64,000 bases of DNA from Mojavia pulchra JT2-VF2 (GTDB taxonomy: Bacteria > Cyanobacteriota > Cyanobacteriia > Cyanobacteriales > Nostocaceae). The position numbers and the translations under genes are program-made. The notes under the pieces were generated by a model that was not told the DNA's origin, did not search any database, and was given only the letters and a program-made list of their open reading frames with translations. The number at the start of each line of letters is the position of its first letter. Position 1 is the stretch's first letter. The stretch spans positions 1 through 64,000 of the forward strand of contig JAHHHN010000011.1 of the NCBI GenBank assembly GCA_019359325.1, given 5' to 3'. Positions 8,701 to 16,291 of the stretch are shown in pieces.

Positions 8701-9069
8701 TAGCGTCACCCGCAGACAAAACACTCGCGTTGGTGTGCTGGGGGGATGTTCATACTTGATCGACTTGCCATTTTGATTCAGTCGGGGTTGGTTTGGCTTA
8801 AAGCATCCCCATTCCATCATTTGCCAATCATTCAGGGGATCTAGTCCAGAACACCACCAACCGCCTTCTGTGATATGGGCGTAACGCTGTAACCACGCAC
8901 TTTTCACCATTCCGGTATTGGTGCGGGGGAGTAGCTCAGAAATTAACAGATACTCATAAGCATTTATCCCTTGAAGCGACATAAAGTTGAGCTTCGCAAT
9001 GTGTAAATTTATGCCGCTACTATTGACTAATTCCTCAAGGTGTTGGGGGTGTAAATAGTGTAGATGCAT
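5794..9069 (-). CDS. Plasmid-type replication protein, CyRepA1-like (DUF3854 + helicase-like ATPase)
   Basis: The 1091-residue protein begins with a DUF3854/TOPRIM-like region (about residues 60-290) containing VIICEGVKKA, YPAIAIPG and YICFDFE, consistent with a primase-type acidic centre. A P-loop ATPase follows, with Walker A VKSAKGTGKTTG at about 328-339 and Walker B VILDEVEQ at about 462-469. Later come a helicase-like FVTPSIGTGISIDV and ARQALARVRD (about 655-705). This matches the cyanobacterial plasmid replicases called CyRepA1. Finding it beside core chromosomal genes suggests an integrated plasmid or mobile element (inference). Residues about 381-442, between the Walker motifs, are low-complexity and encoded by inserted repeat DNA. 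The frame is otherwise open, so it may still be functional. Confidence 0.75.
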   Translation of the reverse strand: MHLHYLHPQHLEELVNSSGINLHIAKLNFMSLQGINAYEYLLISELLPRTNTGMVKSAWLQRYAHITEGGWWCSGLDPLNDWQMMEWGCFKPNQPRLNQNGKSIKYEHPPSTPTRVFCLRVTLQVWQQVAQRYNLSMPNNISIAPNGEAVGFWQWVMEQNVSVIICEGVKKAATLLTQGYPAIAIPGITSGYRVVKDDFGKVTRRQLIPDLGMFTIKKRTFYICFDFETKPKTIAAVNNAISQLGFLFQEKNCPVKVIELPGIEKGVDEFIVAKGASSFEKVYRQSVDLEVYLAQSKPHTELTIPPALTVNCPYLGEIPFPTSGLVGVKSAKGTGKTTGLKAVVNQAKNRNQPVLLITHRIQLGRFLCEKIGIKWGIGNGESEQGRQGDKGTRGQGERTMINSCSLSSLSNAQSRQLPQVGKPAHGNGSPMPDAQSPIPKSFGLCVDSIWRLNPEDWQGAIVILDEVEQSLWHLLNSNTCKQKRVKILKVFQQLVSTVLTTGGLVITQDADLSDVSLEYLQGLAGIKLTPWIVLNQWQPQRGWDVTFYDSPNPTPLIHQLELDLIAGRKCYVTTDSRTGRYSCETIELYLKERLEKLRRQFPKTLVVSSQTTNTPGHAAVDFVAAINQKIPEYDTVFVTPSIGTGISIDVQHFDRVYGIFQGVIPDSEARQALARVRDDVPRVVWCAKRGIGLIGSGSTNYRLLSYWYQENQKDNLALLSPLHKIDVDLPLVYDPIHLRTWAKLSARVNASIRLYRQSLQDGLIADGHQIWARSNAVHNNIIRDLRLAFLATDPHDSATRRRLILEIVKVQKDWSDNRQKAKEIKRKIKDIKQQNQLVAAAAVANARDIDYVEYEQLLAKHSHTTEERHEIQKYILRQRYGIEVTPLLKLQDDKGYYGQLLTHYYLTHESEYFHIRDQQEWHQQLFWGDGQVFLPDLKTYTLKVEAMKALGMLEFIEAEREFTENDPDLRLLKNLAFQNSKHIKRVLGINLGSEVEGISAIKILSRILSLLGLKLKRINEAYQIDTESFNDGREKIFAVWHQRDELMLTKVKSVSYEMADYSSGWKVEIIQTKPVKANYVMPTPTLPLSTI
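7744..7929. repeat. Simple repeats inserted in frame within the replication gene
   Basis: The plus strand carries GGGGATTGGGGATTGGGCAT-type heptamers at about 7752-7790 and four CCCTTGT units at about 7880-7915. On the coding strand they give a roughly 62-residue stretch rich in G, Q, K, R and P (for example EQGRQGDKGTRGQG). It separates the Walker A and Walker B halves without breaking the frame. Confidence 0.85.
7779..7828 (+). repeat. 50-bp dispersed repeat, copy 1
   Basis: It starts TTGGGGAGCCA and contains the core CCGTGGGCGGGTTTCCCG. It matches 58237-58286 at about 43 of 50 positions, in the same orientation. This copy lies inside the replication-protein coding sequence. Confidence 0.8.
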
Positions 9070-9472
9070 AGGGCGAGGCTCGGAGCGAGGACGATGGATT
9101 TAAAATTTACCATGCATCTGCCTGATTTTTATCATGGAAATCATGGAGTTTATCAGCCGCTTTTGATACTGTGCAGTGGGAGATACATCGGTAAAAGTTA
9201 AACTGAGTGATTTTGTCTTTTATATTGGTTCGGTAATAAGTTTGTATTGTGATATTTGTTCGCAATTAATTTTTGATTATCAGTAGATTCCTAATTAAGG
9301 AATGCGATCGCCCGTATAGCCTCGGCGGGCCCTGGCATGAGAAAAGCCTCACAAAGCTGCAAGCTGGTCTTTGTCCTCGGTTAGTGGTCGGTGTAGAAAG
9401 TAGCCTAACACTTGCTGTTTAAAGTTTCTATTCGTTGTAAAGTATTTATTCAACAATTAAAGGGTGTTTTTT
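9070..9472. other. Intergenic upstream of the replication gene, nothing recognised
   Basis: About 400 bp lie between the divergent replication-protein gene and a small membrane-protein gene. It contains a HIP1-type GCGATCGC at about 9304 and no clear iterons, RNA gene or coding frame. If the replication gene has an upstream origin it would be here, but I see no repeated motif that supports one. Confidence 0.5.
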
Positions 9473-9682
9473 ATGCCTGATAATAATGAGGATTTAATTA
9501 GAGCTATTGAAGATTTAAACTCTACTGTCAGATCGGGATTTGTTCTCATATCTAATATTGTATTTTTAACTGCTTCATGTATTGCTGTTGCAACTTCAAA
9601 TAGATCTCCATTTAATTTCTTTTCTCTTGGACTTATTTTTTTAATTATTAAGTTGATTGGTTGGTTTGCTTCTAAACGATAA
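9473..9682 (+). CDS. Small two-pass membrane protein, unknown function
   Basis: The 69-residue product has a charged N-terminus (MPDNNEDLIRAIEDL) and two hydrophobic segments, FVLISNIVFLTASCIAVA and FFSLGLIFLIIKLIGWFA, ending KR. The ATG at 9473 has AAAGGG about 10 nt upstream. An ATG four codons earlier (9464) is possible but worse placed. A hydrophilic minus-strand frame overlaps nearly the same span, but the ribosome site and the downstream hairpin favour the plus strand. I do not recognise a family. Confidence 0.55.
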   Translation: MPDNNEDLIRAIEDLNSTVRSGFVLISNIVFLTASCIAVATSNRSPFNFFSLGLIFLIIKLIGWFASKR

Positions 9683-9698
9683 TACGTATTAAACAATA

Positions 9699-9725
9699 AA
9701 CCCTCCTGTAGTAAACTAGAGGGTT
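9699..9725. terminator. Bidirectional hairpin terminator
   Basis: AACCCTC (9699-9705) pairs perfectly with GAGGGTT (9719-9725), with an inner TAGT-AA-ACTA stem, followed by ATTTTG on the plus side. It lies between the convergent small membrane protein and response-regulator genes, so it can serve both. Confidence 0.8.
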
Positions 9726-9761
9726 ATTTTGGGTATGAAGTAACTTAGAGCTACTAACTAC

Positions 9762-10118
9762 TTATAAAACCTCATTAACTCGTTCAAATAGGACATCAGG
9801 ATCTACAGGTTTATAGATAACACCATTAACTTGTGTATTAGTTAACTGCGGTTCAAATAATTCTTTATATGCAGTAACTAGTAAAATAGGTAAATTTTGT
9901 AAACATTTATCTTCTCTTATAACTTTAACTACTTCAAAACCGCTGATATCAGGCATCATAACATCTAGTAACAATAAATCTGGTTTTTTAAGTCTTATTT
10001 TATTAATTGCTTCGATTCCAGATGTGACGAACTCAACAGTATAGCCTTGAATTTCTAAAAATAATTGTAGAAGAATACAGTTGTCTATGACATCATCACA
10101 AATCAAAATATAGTTCAT
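9762..10118 (-). CDS. Single-domain response regulator (CheY-like)
   Basis: The 118-residue protein is a lone receiver domain: acidic pair in ICDDVID near residue 8, phospho-acceptor D52 in LLDVMMPDISGFE, a T in LLVTAYKE, and the switch lysine in VIYKPVDPD. It has no output domain, so it would act by protein-protein contact or in a phosphorelay. No histidine kinase is adjacent. It is more AT-rich than the housekeeping genes nearby. Confidence 0.9.
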   Translation of the reverse strand: MNYILICDDVIDNCILLQLFLEIQGYTVEFVTSGIEAINKIRLKKPDLLLLDVMMPDISGFEVVKVIREDKCLQNLPILLVTAYKELFEPQLTNTQVNGVIYKPVDPDVLFERVNEVL

Positions 10119-10396
10119 AAAAAATAAGATGTTATGCTTTTTTCTATTTCATAGTTATGTTATCCGATTGTCTTTAACCTTTAGAGCGATATGTATTACA
10201 TTATTATTGACTATTTATTACTAAATAAATACGCCTTTAGGTGTAAGAAAAATATAAATAATTAATGTTTCAGTAGTTAAAGTTAGTAATTAAATTCAAA
10301 TAATCGTTCGTCTTTCGCCCAACGAGTTGCTAACAATAGCGATGAATGAAAGTGCAGACGCTTCCCCTGTGCGGTCTTCAGCAGAACGCCAAAGCT

Positions 10397-10983
10397 TTAG
10401 TGACTCTTTATACTTAGTAAGACAATAATTCCCTGGCGATCGCTGTATTGCCATTCAATTGCGGTTTTATCTGCTTTCCAGCTAATTGCGGCACTGGCAC
10501 TTCTGGCGCACTTAGCCGTCCCAATGCAGAAGCTAGCCACTCACTGCATTACAAGAAAGCGATTGAGATAAACCTTATGGTTACACCCTGACGGACAATA
10601 GTGATTGAGCGCTGTCCGCTGGGAGAAACATATTCTGTCATCAGATCGGGACTTATGAATCCAGCTAAGATTCCTAGTAAAAAACCCATCAGGTAAAGCC
10701 ACAAAAACAGCAAACTAAAAAAGTGTAGTAAACAAATCAGCCTTTGCCAGCATTGGGACAAGGATGTAGTTGGCAATTTCTTGATCGCCCACCAAGAAAT
10801 TACCAATGTCAGCAACCCCAGGCAAGGCAAGAATAATACACTCCAGAAGCCGCGCAGGGTGTAGGTAGCTTCAGCAGGTAGTAGTCTCAACAACAGCCAG
10901 AAAGCCAGGTTTAACAGTAGTGAAACAATCCACAAGCTGAAGTGTGGTGATTGAGAGCGATCGCCTTTTAAGTGATGGCGCAT
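10397..10983 (-). pseudogene. Membrane protein gene with frameshifted C-terminus
   Basis: The first 144 codons (to the stop at 10549) encode a protein with three hydrophobic stretches (for example SLLLNLAFWLLLRLL and FLWLYLMGFLLGILAG) and then TEYVSPSGQRSITIVRQG. Beyond it the coding signal continues in other frames: GCNHKVYLNRFLVMQ, then SEWLASALGRLSAPEVPVPQ, then DKTAIEWQYSDRQGIIVLL ending at TAA 10399-10397. At least two or three frame changes are needed to join them. I read this as one gene of about 190-195 codons whose last quarter has decayed. The family is unknown to me. It lies 3 nt downstream of the DOMON-like gene and was probably co-transcribed with it. Confidence 0.65.
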
Positions 10984-10986
10984 TTC

Positions 10987-11526
10987 TCACAGTACGATGA
11001 TGAAACTATCTCGTCGATGAAAATCAGCTTCAGCACCGCGATGAGTCAATGCCCAATAACTCAGCTCACCGCCTTGATTTTTGATGACAGTGGTAATGGC
11101 AACTTCTAGGGTTTGTTGTGCGGGAACAATTTTATTTAAATCCACATCCACAGCCAGTTTTAAACTGTCCGATAGATGCTGGACGCTAAATGGAAGTATG
11201 GTAAAGCCTGCTTCCTCTTGCATTCCTTGACGATAACCATCAAAGCGATAGACATTCCAGTGTCCGGCGGGGGAGAGATTAAATTCCCAATAACGTTGAG
11301 AATCCTTGATGCCAAGAAAGAACTCAAAGCAGGTATCTTGCCATAGTTCGTGCTTTCGTGCTGGTATTTCTGAGGGTGAAGCGATCGCAACTTCTTTGAT
11401 GTCACCCAGCAGCGTGTAATGAACCGCAAGTTTATTCACATCTGTGATGATATTACCTGTGATTTTCACATCAGGTAATTGCTCAGTAGAGGAGAATGGT
11501 TGCAAGGAAAAAGTCTTTTCGTTCAT
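10987..11526 (-). CDS. DOMON-like domain protein
   Basis: The 179-residue protein contains HELWQDTCFEFFLGIKDSQ and YWEFNLSPAGHWNVYRFDGY, the core of the bacterial DOMON-like beta-sandwich, which binds sugar or heme-type ligands. It ends in ALTHRGAEADFHRRDSF, a conserved tail of this group. No signal peptide is seen, so it is probably cytoplasmic. Its ATG overlaps the stop of the upstream kinase-like gene by 4 nt, showing translational coupling. A role in carbohydrate handling is inferred from that neighbour. Confidence 0.75.
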   Translation of the reverse strand: MNEKTFSLQPFSSTEQLPDVKITGNIITDVNKLAVHYTLLGDIKEVAIASPSEIPARKHELWQDTCFEFFLGIKDSQRYWEFNLSPAGHWNVYRFDGYRQGMQEEAGFTILPFSVQHLSDSLKLAVDVDLNKIVPAQQTLEVAITTVIKNQGGELSYWALTHRGAEADFHRRDSFIIVL

Positions 11527-12647
11527 TTCATATCCCGAATGATGGCGCGAATTGTTTTTTCTTGGGATTCAATGCTTTCGGTAAGCTTAAATTGAACTAA
11601 CGCCCTAGCAAGGTTGTGTTCTGGGTACTTGACTTTGAAGTAAACATTACCTGCTAAATAGTCAGCAAAAAATCTCAATCCCAACTCAAACGCAATTAAA
11701 CGGATAGCGTCGTACATATAAATATAGTCATTCTCGGTAAGAAATTCCTTTGCTACCGAGAGATAGCCTTGGAGAATTCCTTGGCAAAGTTCAGTATCGA
11801 AATGAACACTTTCCCACTGCTCAGTTTCTTCGCCGACGGGATTACAACCCGATCGCAAACAGTCGCCAATGTCGTAATGTACTAAACCAGGTTTAACAGT
11901 GTCGAGGTCGATTACACTCACTGCTTGCTGGGTGGCAGTATCAAACATAACATTATTAATTTTGGGGTCGCCGTGCATCAGGCGTAGGGGCAATCTACCT
12001 GTAACTTTGGCATTTTCCAGGATGTGTGCAAATATTTTGCGATCGCTAACAAACTGTAAGCAATAATTGACTTCCGGGGATTTCTGTACATGAGTTTTCG
12101 CCGAAACTTCCTCATAATACTGAAGGTAGCGCGGCGTAATGTGGAACCCTTCCAAAGTATCAGCGAGTTTTTCTGGCGGTAAATCGCTGATCAGATTGTG
12201 GAACATACCCAGAGCATAGCCGATTTCTTTGGCGTATTCCTGATTCTGCATCGTGTCGAAGGATTGCGAACCTTGAATAAAGCTAATTGCCCGCCAGAAC
12301 GAACCATTTGCATCCCTCCAGTGGTCTTGAATATCCTTGGTTAACAGTACGCGGGGTACTTCCCAACGACGGTTGAGGGGAGTATGTTGTAACCGTTTGC
12401 GAACATGCTCTGTATATATACACATATTCTGCATAATCAGTTGAGGCTGACGGAACACCTGCGTATTAATGCGTTGCAGAACAAAATACTGTTCCCTCGG
12501 AGAATCTAAAGTAACTAGAAAGGTGTCATTAATATTGCCACTACCAAATGCTTTAACACTGATAACCTTACCTTGAAGCGTGAATTGCTCGGCAATAGTA
12601 ATTAGATTATCCGTACCCTGTGTTTTGATATTCTCTGTCGTTTTCAT
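11523..12647 (-). CDS. APH-fold sugar kinase, N-acetylhexosamine 1-kinase-like
   Basis: From the ATG at 12647 the protein is 374 residues. It has the APH kinase layout: a nucleotide-binding beta region with SGNINDTFLV, then LRLMHGDPKINNVMFD (the HGDxxxxN catalytic loop), and VSVIDLDTVKPG (the metal-binding D). The group includes N-acetylhexosamine 1-kinases and mucin-desulfatase-like proteins of COG2334. The longer frame upstream (to 12773) is rejected because those residues resemble nothing in the family. It is coupled to the DOMON-like gene, and the N-acylglucosamine 2-epimerase gene lies 1.3 kb away, so amino-sugar metabolism is likely (inference). Confidence 0.75.
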   Translation of the reverse strand: MKTTENIKTQGTDNLITIAEQFTLQGKVISVKAFGSGNINDTFLVTLDSPREQYFVLQRINTQVFRQPQLIMQNMCIYTEHVRKRLQHTPLNRRWEVPRVLLTKDIQDHWRDANGSFWRAISFIQGSQSFDTMQNQEYAKEIGYALGMFHNLISDLPPEKLADTLEGFHITPRYLQYYEEVSAKTHVQKSPEVNYCLQFVSDRKIFAHILENAKVTGRLPLRLMHGDPKINNVMFDTATQQAVSVIDLDTVKPGLVHYDIGDCLRSGCNPVGEETEQWESVHFDTELCQGILQGYLSVAKEFLTENDYIYMYDAIRLIAFELGLRFFADYLAGNVYFKVKYPEHNLARALVQFKLTESIESQEKTIRAIIRDMK

Positions 12648-12900
12648 AATTTGACCTATACTACTCCCCACGTAATTGCCCGAAAGCGATAGGGGATATC
12701 GTAGCTTAAGTTTTAACATTAGGTCTGTGTAAAAGTGTTGCGAATGTGGTGAGCAAGCAACATCTCGTACCAATTCAAAATTCGCTCATTAAGAAAGCCT
12801 GATTTCATCTGGGTTTCCAGGTTTGTATGTATCACATTCTTTTTTCAAATTCGCATCACGATGTAGCCAAGGATTTCTTGCACACGTTACTGATTTAAAA

Positions 12901-13245
12901 TCAAGTTAAACAGCGTGTGAGGATCACTGATTGTGTACGATCCCATCGTTTATCTTGTTGATGAAAATCAGAGTGAGCAATAATTACTTTAGGATAATAT
13001 TTAAAAACAACATCAATCGGAATAGCTCCACCGCCCAAATCCGAGTTGCGGTTACGAGTAAATTTTATTACGCCGCAAACTTTACCAGTACGCTGGTTCA
13101 AGAGAGGAGAACCACTTAAGCCAGGTCTTACTTGTCCTCCCTTGAGCTTAATGATAGGAGTTAAGCTACCAATCATACCTTCACATTCAAGAGTTACAGG
13201 CTCACCTTCTGGAAAACCTACTCTAATATCTCTACAATTAATTAT
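12901..13245 (-). pseudogene. Trypsin-like peptidase domain fragment of a conflict-system type protein
   Basis: The open frame begins directly after the stop of the Uma2 gene and reads INCRDIRVGFPEGEPV, then GMIGSLTPI, RPGLSGSPLLNQRTGKVCG (the Ser loop, GxSGSP) and GGGAIPIDVVFKYYPK, ending FHQQDKRWDRTQSV. This is the C-terminal beta-barrel of the trypsin-like domain found at the N-terminus of multidomain NTPase, kinase or effector-associated proteins in Nostoc. The His/Asp half and any effector domain are absent. There is an internal ATG at 13176, but no start for the full segment, so I call it a remnant left by recombination. Confidence 0.6.
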
Positions 13246-13881
13246 TCATCTAACCTCAGGAAAAATCTTGCTTAAGTTTAATAAGACATCTTCAAATCTA
13301 GGAATCACAACTGACTGATTCGGTAAATAAATCTGCTTGCTAAGGTAGTTAAATTCACCTTGAGCATTTTGATAAGGCTGGCTGTAAGCTTCTAATTGAT
13401 GAGCAATCAAGTTGACAATCCAATAATCATAAATTCCGGCTTCTGCGTAAATTTTTAGTTTGGTGGTTTGATCGTAATTTAAGGTTGTGTCCGAAATTTC
13501 GATAACCAAAAAGATATCTTCGGGATAGGGATGATGCGCTAGATAATCTTCATCTTTTCCACGTGCAATGACGACATCCGGCTCAGGCTCACTTTGATTG
13601 GGTAGGGTAATAGGATCTTGTCCACGAATGACTGCGCTTTCACGAAGTAGCTTTGAAGAAGAATCGCTTAAGAGCCGATCCAGTTGGCGGCACAAGATAG
13701 AACCGCAGACTGTATGAAGTGTTCCTTTTGCCACCATTTGAATTAGTTCTCCCCTAATTAATTCAATGCGATCGCCCTCTTGCAAAAATCCGAGTTCAAT
13801 CAACCGATGATATTCATCAATGGTGAATCGCTTAGGTGTCACAACATTCATAGGATGTCCATCTAATAAGACTGATTCCAT
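13246..13881 (-). CDS. Uma2-family (PD-(D/E)XK-like) protein
   Basis: The 211-residue protein has the Uma2 order: FTIDEYHRLIELGFLQEGDRIELIRGELI, then EPDVVIARG, FLVIEISDTTLNYDQTTKLKIYAEAGI and YWIVNL. The acidic residues in EPD and VIE and the lysine in K-L-K match the PD-(D/E)XK catalytic trio of this family, which is greatly expanded in cyanobacteria and whose function is not known. It is complete, and it abuts the trypsin-like fragment. A second ATG (MNVVTPK, ten codons in) is an alternative start. Confidence 0.88.
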   Translation of the reverse strand: MESVLLDGHPMNVVTPKRFTIDEYHRLIELGFLQEGDRIELIRGELIQMVAKGTLHTVCGSILCRQLDRLLSDSSSKLLRESAVIRGQDPITLPNQSEPEPDVVIARGKDEDYLAHHPYPEDIFLVIEISDTTLNYDQTTKLKIYAEAGIYDYWIVNLIAHQLEAYSQPYQNAQGEFNYLSKQIYLPNQSVVIPRFEDVLLNLSKIFPEVR

Positions 13882-13903
13882 TTGTACCCTATCAAAAATT
13901 AAA

Positions 13904-15079
13904 TTACTTTACACTCAATGCTTCAAACTGTTGCCAACACAGATACAGCGCACGCGGTACATGAAAACATCCTTTCCATTTGCCGCCTTTGAGATTTAGC
14001 AAAACTCCCCCGCGACGATTGAGGTAGCCAAACCACTCACCATATTCTGGATCAGCAAAGTGTTTCCAGGCGTAATCGTGCATTTTTTGATACCATTCCC
14101 AACACGCCTCACGTCCCGTTAGACGATAACCCATTGCTAATGCAACCAAAGTTTCTAAGTGAACCCACCACAGTTTTTGATCCCATTCCAACTGTTGGGG
14201 AGGATGACCTTCTGCATCCATGAAATAATACAATCCGCCGTATTCATTATCCCAAGCAAAATTCAGGATATTTAGCACCACATCAACAGCTTGTTTAATG
14301 ATTTTCGTATCGTTGCGACGGCGGGCTATATCCATAATGAACCACATCGCTTCGATACCATGGCCTGGGTTAATTAAACGTCCTTCAAAACTATTAATGT
14401 GGGAACCGTCGGGAGCAACATTTTCGTACATCAGCCCCCGTTCCTGGTCGAGAAAATCACTCATCACTTCCTGAACTGTTGCATTCAAAACTTCTTCCAA
14501 AGTTTCGCTAGATAGCAACCATTCCATTTCTAGAGTCAGGTTGGCTAAAATCATCGGTACAGCCAAAGATTTCATCGGTCGTGTACCTGGATATGACTTA
14601 GTATATTTGCCTTTTGGGTTATCCTTGCGGCGCAAAACGTTGTTGTAAGCTTGCATAGCCACATCCCTAGCCCAATCTTCACCACCGGCGAGGGCGTATT
14701 GGCTAAAAGCCATCGCTGCAAAGCAATCAGAAAAGATATTGTAAGGCTGAATCAGTGGCTCACCTTCACGAGTTAGGCTAAAGTACCAGTTTCCATCGCC
14801 ATCTCTGCCATGTTGGGAGAGAAAATTAGCACCATTGGTAGCAATTTTCAGCCAATTGTCGCGTTTCTCTAGCTGGTTGCAAAGCATGGAAAATGTCCAC
14901 ACTTGGCGGTTTTGCAGCCAGATAAATTTGTCTGTGTCATACACTTTACCCTGGCGATCGAGGCAGGTGAAATACCCTCCTTGTTCCCAATCAATCGAGT
15001 GTTTTTCCCAAAAGGGGAGTACATCGTTGAGAAGCGCGTTTTTGTATAGTTCAGCTAGTTCTTTGAAGTCCTGTCTCAT
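13904..15079 (-). CDS. N-acylglucosamine 2-epimerase (AGE / renin-binding-protein family)
   Basis: The roughly 391-residue protein matches the (alpha/alpha)6-barrel AGE family: [22 protein letters not shown] near the N-terminus, [31 protein letters not shown] (with the active-site H) and [11 protein letters not shown] near the end. These enzymes interconvert GlcNAc and ManNAc and usually need ATP as an effector. I start at the second Met (MRQDFKEL, 15079), the usual N-terminus for cyanobacterial members. It may work with the sugar-kinase-like gene at 11523-12647. Confidence 0.9.
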   Translation of the reverse strand: MRQDFKELAELYKNALLNDVLPFWEKHSIDWEQGGYFTCLDRQGKVYDTDKFIWLQNRQVWTFSMLCNQLEKRDNWLKIATNGANFLSQHGRDGDGNWYFSLTREGEPLIQPYNIFSDCFAAMAFSQYALAGGEDWARDVAMQAYNNVLRRKDNPKGKYTKSYPGTRPMKSLAVPMILANLTLEMEWLLSSETLEEVLNATVQEVMSDFLDQERGLMYENVAPDGSHINSFEGRLINPGHGIEAMWFIMDIARRRNDTKIIKQAVDVVLNILNFAWDNEYGGLYYFMDAEGHPPQQLEWDQKLWWVHLETLVALAMGYRLTGREACWEWYQKMHDYAWKHFADPEYGEWFGYLNRRGGVLLNLKGGKWKGCFHVPRALYLCWQQFEALSVK

Positions 15080-15294
15080 AAATGTCCCCACCTTTGTGCC
15101 AAAACAACAGCGTCAATTATCGCCTTGCTGTGAATAGACTACAAGTGCTACGGACTGCTTTCACTCTGGCTTATCCAAAATGGCATCATAGCCTATGGCG
15201 ATAGTGAGAGATCATGCTAAAAACCTAAGTATGTAAGTTGTAATGTTATAAAATTATAAAATATTCAACTATCTTAGAGGTTAATATATATATT

Positions 15295-16290
15295 TTAGGC
15301 GAAAATATGCTCATTAAACACCTCTGCTCTTACCACTCTCCCCTTTCTATTAGTAGTTCCTGCGTACATATATGAATAATATTTTCCATACTTATTATCA
15401 GGCTTGCTTCTATTCTCTAATAGCAGTAATTCCAGATTTTTTAGACGTTCAGCAATATTTTCTGGTATCTGATTTATGTGCTTTGCTAACTCCACAACAA
15501 GTGTAAAGAAATTAGACTTTCTAAACCAAATTGAATCAGACGGTAAAGCCATGTCACTAATTGTAGCAAAAGTCTTTATGAGCAGAGCCTTCATATGATC
15601 CTTATTGGGGTATTCATCATTGTATTGAGCGATATAATTTTCAACTTCTTTATCTTGAGGAAAGTATCCACCATTTTCAATAGTTGCCATTACTAATAAT
15701 ATAAAATATAAATCAGCCATTCTAGTAAACTCAGATTCATGAAAAACCCCGTATTCTTGTAAAGAAATATTTTCTAGAATACTTTTGCCCGTTTTGATGA
15801 AATAGCCGCTATATATAGCATTATGTATTTCTATATCGTCTAGTTTAAACTCTGTCAAATTAATTCTGCGAAAGATTTCTCTGATAGTTTCTTCTGATAC
15901 TTTGCCTATATCTCTTACAACAATTTGATATGAAAGAAACTCTTCTCTTTTTTCTTCTGTTAAATCTTCAAACTTAGGGATTTTACTTAAAGGCTTATCG
16001 TTATCATACTCATGATCAATATATCGTTTTATTGTAGTTAGTCTTTGTTGCCCATCAATAACGTGCTGTGTTGTACGCAGCTTTTTAGTATCAATATCAC
16101 CTTGGCAAACATAAATTTCAGGGAAAGGATATCCTTTTAAAATAGTATCTATAAATTCCTCTTGGTGGTCATGAGTCCACACAAACTTTCGCTGAAAGTC
16201 AGGCCTCAATATAAATTTTCCTCCTTCAATATTCTGGTAGATATCAGCAATAGTAGGATTAGTCACTGATGGTTTAATTTGATTCGCCAT
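15295..16290 (-). CDS. DUF262 (ParB/GmrSD-like) protein
   Basis: The protein of about 331 residues carries LRPDFQRKFVW near residue 30 and IDGQQRLTTIKR at about 80-90, the hallmark DGQQR NTP-binding loop of DUF262, and then FRRINLTEFKL. DUF262 is the N-terminal domain of GmrSD modification-dependent restriction enzymes and of other defence proteins. The HNH-type DUF1524 nuclease domain usual in GmrSD is absent, and the C-terminus is helical. The ATG at 16290 follows the upstream stop by 1 nt; a GTG at 16302 would overlap it by 11 nt. It forms a two-gene operon with the nucleotidyltransferase at 16292-16930. The AT-rich composition suggests transfer. Confidence 0.82.
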   Translation of the reverse strand: MANQIKPSVTNPTIADIYQNIEGGKFILRPDFQRKFVWTHDHQEEFIDTILKGYPFPEIYVCQGDIDTKKLRTTQHVIDGQQRLTTIKRYIDHEYDNDKPLSKIPKFEDLTEEKREEFLSYQIVVRDIGKVSEETIREIFRRINLTEFKLDDIEIHNAIYSGYFIKTGKSILENISLQEYGVFHESEFTRMADLYFILLVMATIENGGYFPQDKEVENYIAQYNDEYPNKDHMKALLIKTFATISDMALPSDSIWFRKSNFFTLVVELAKHINQIPENIAERLKNLELLLLENRSKPDNKYGKYYSYMYAGTTNRKGRVVRAEVFNEHIFA

Positions 16291-16291
16291 G

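Noticed and set aside
9340-9400. Possible tRNA-like or small RNA gene with short complementary pieces
   Set aside because: No cloverleaf or T-loop could be built; complementary pieces are too short.
9457-9696. 79-codon minus-strand frame overlapping the small membrane protein
   Set aside because: It lacks a ribosome site and ends after the shared terminator side; the plus frame has better support. Not fully excluded.
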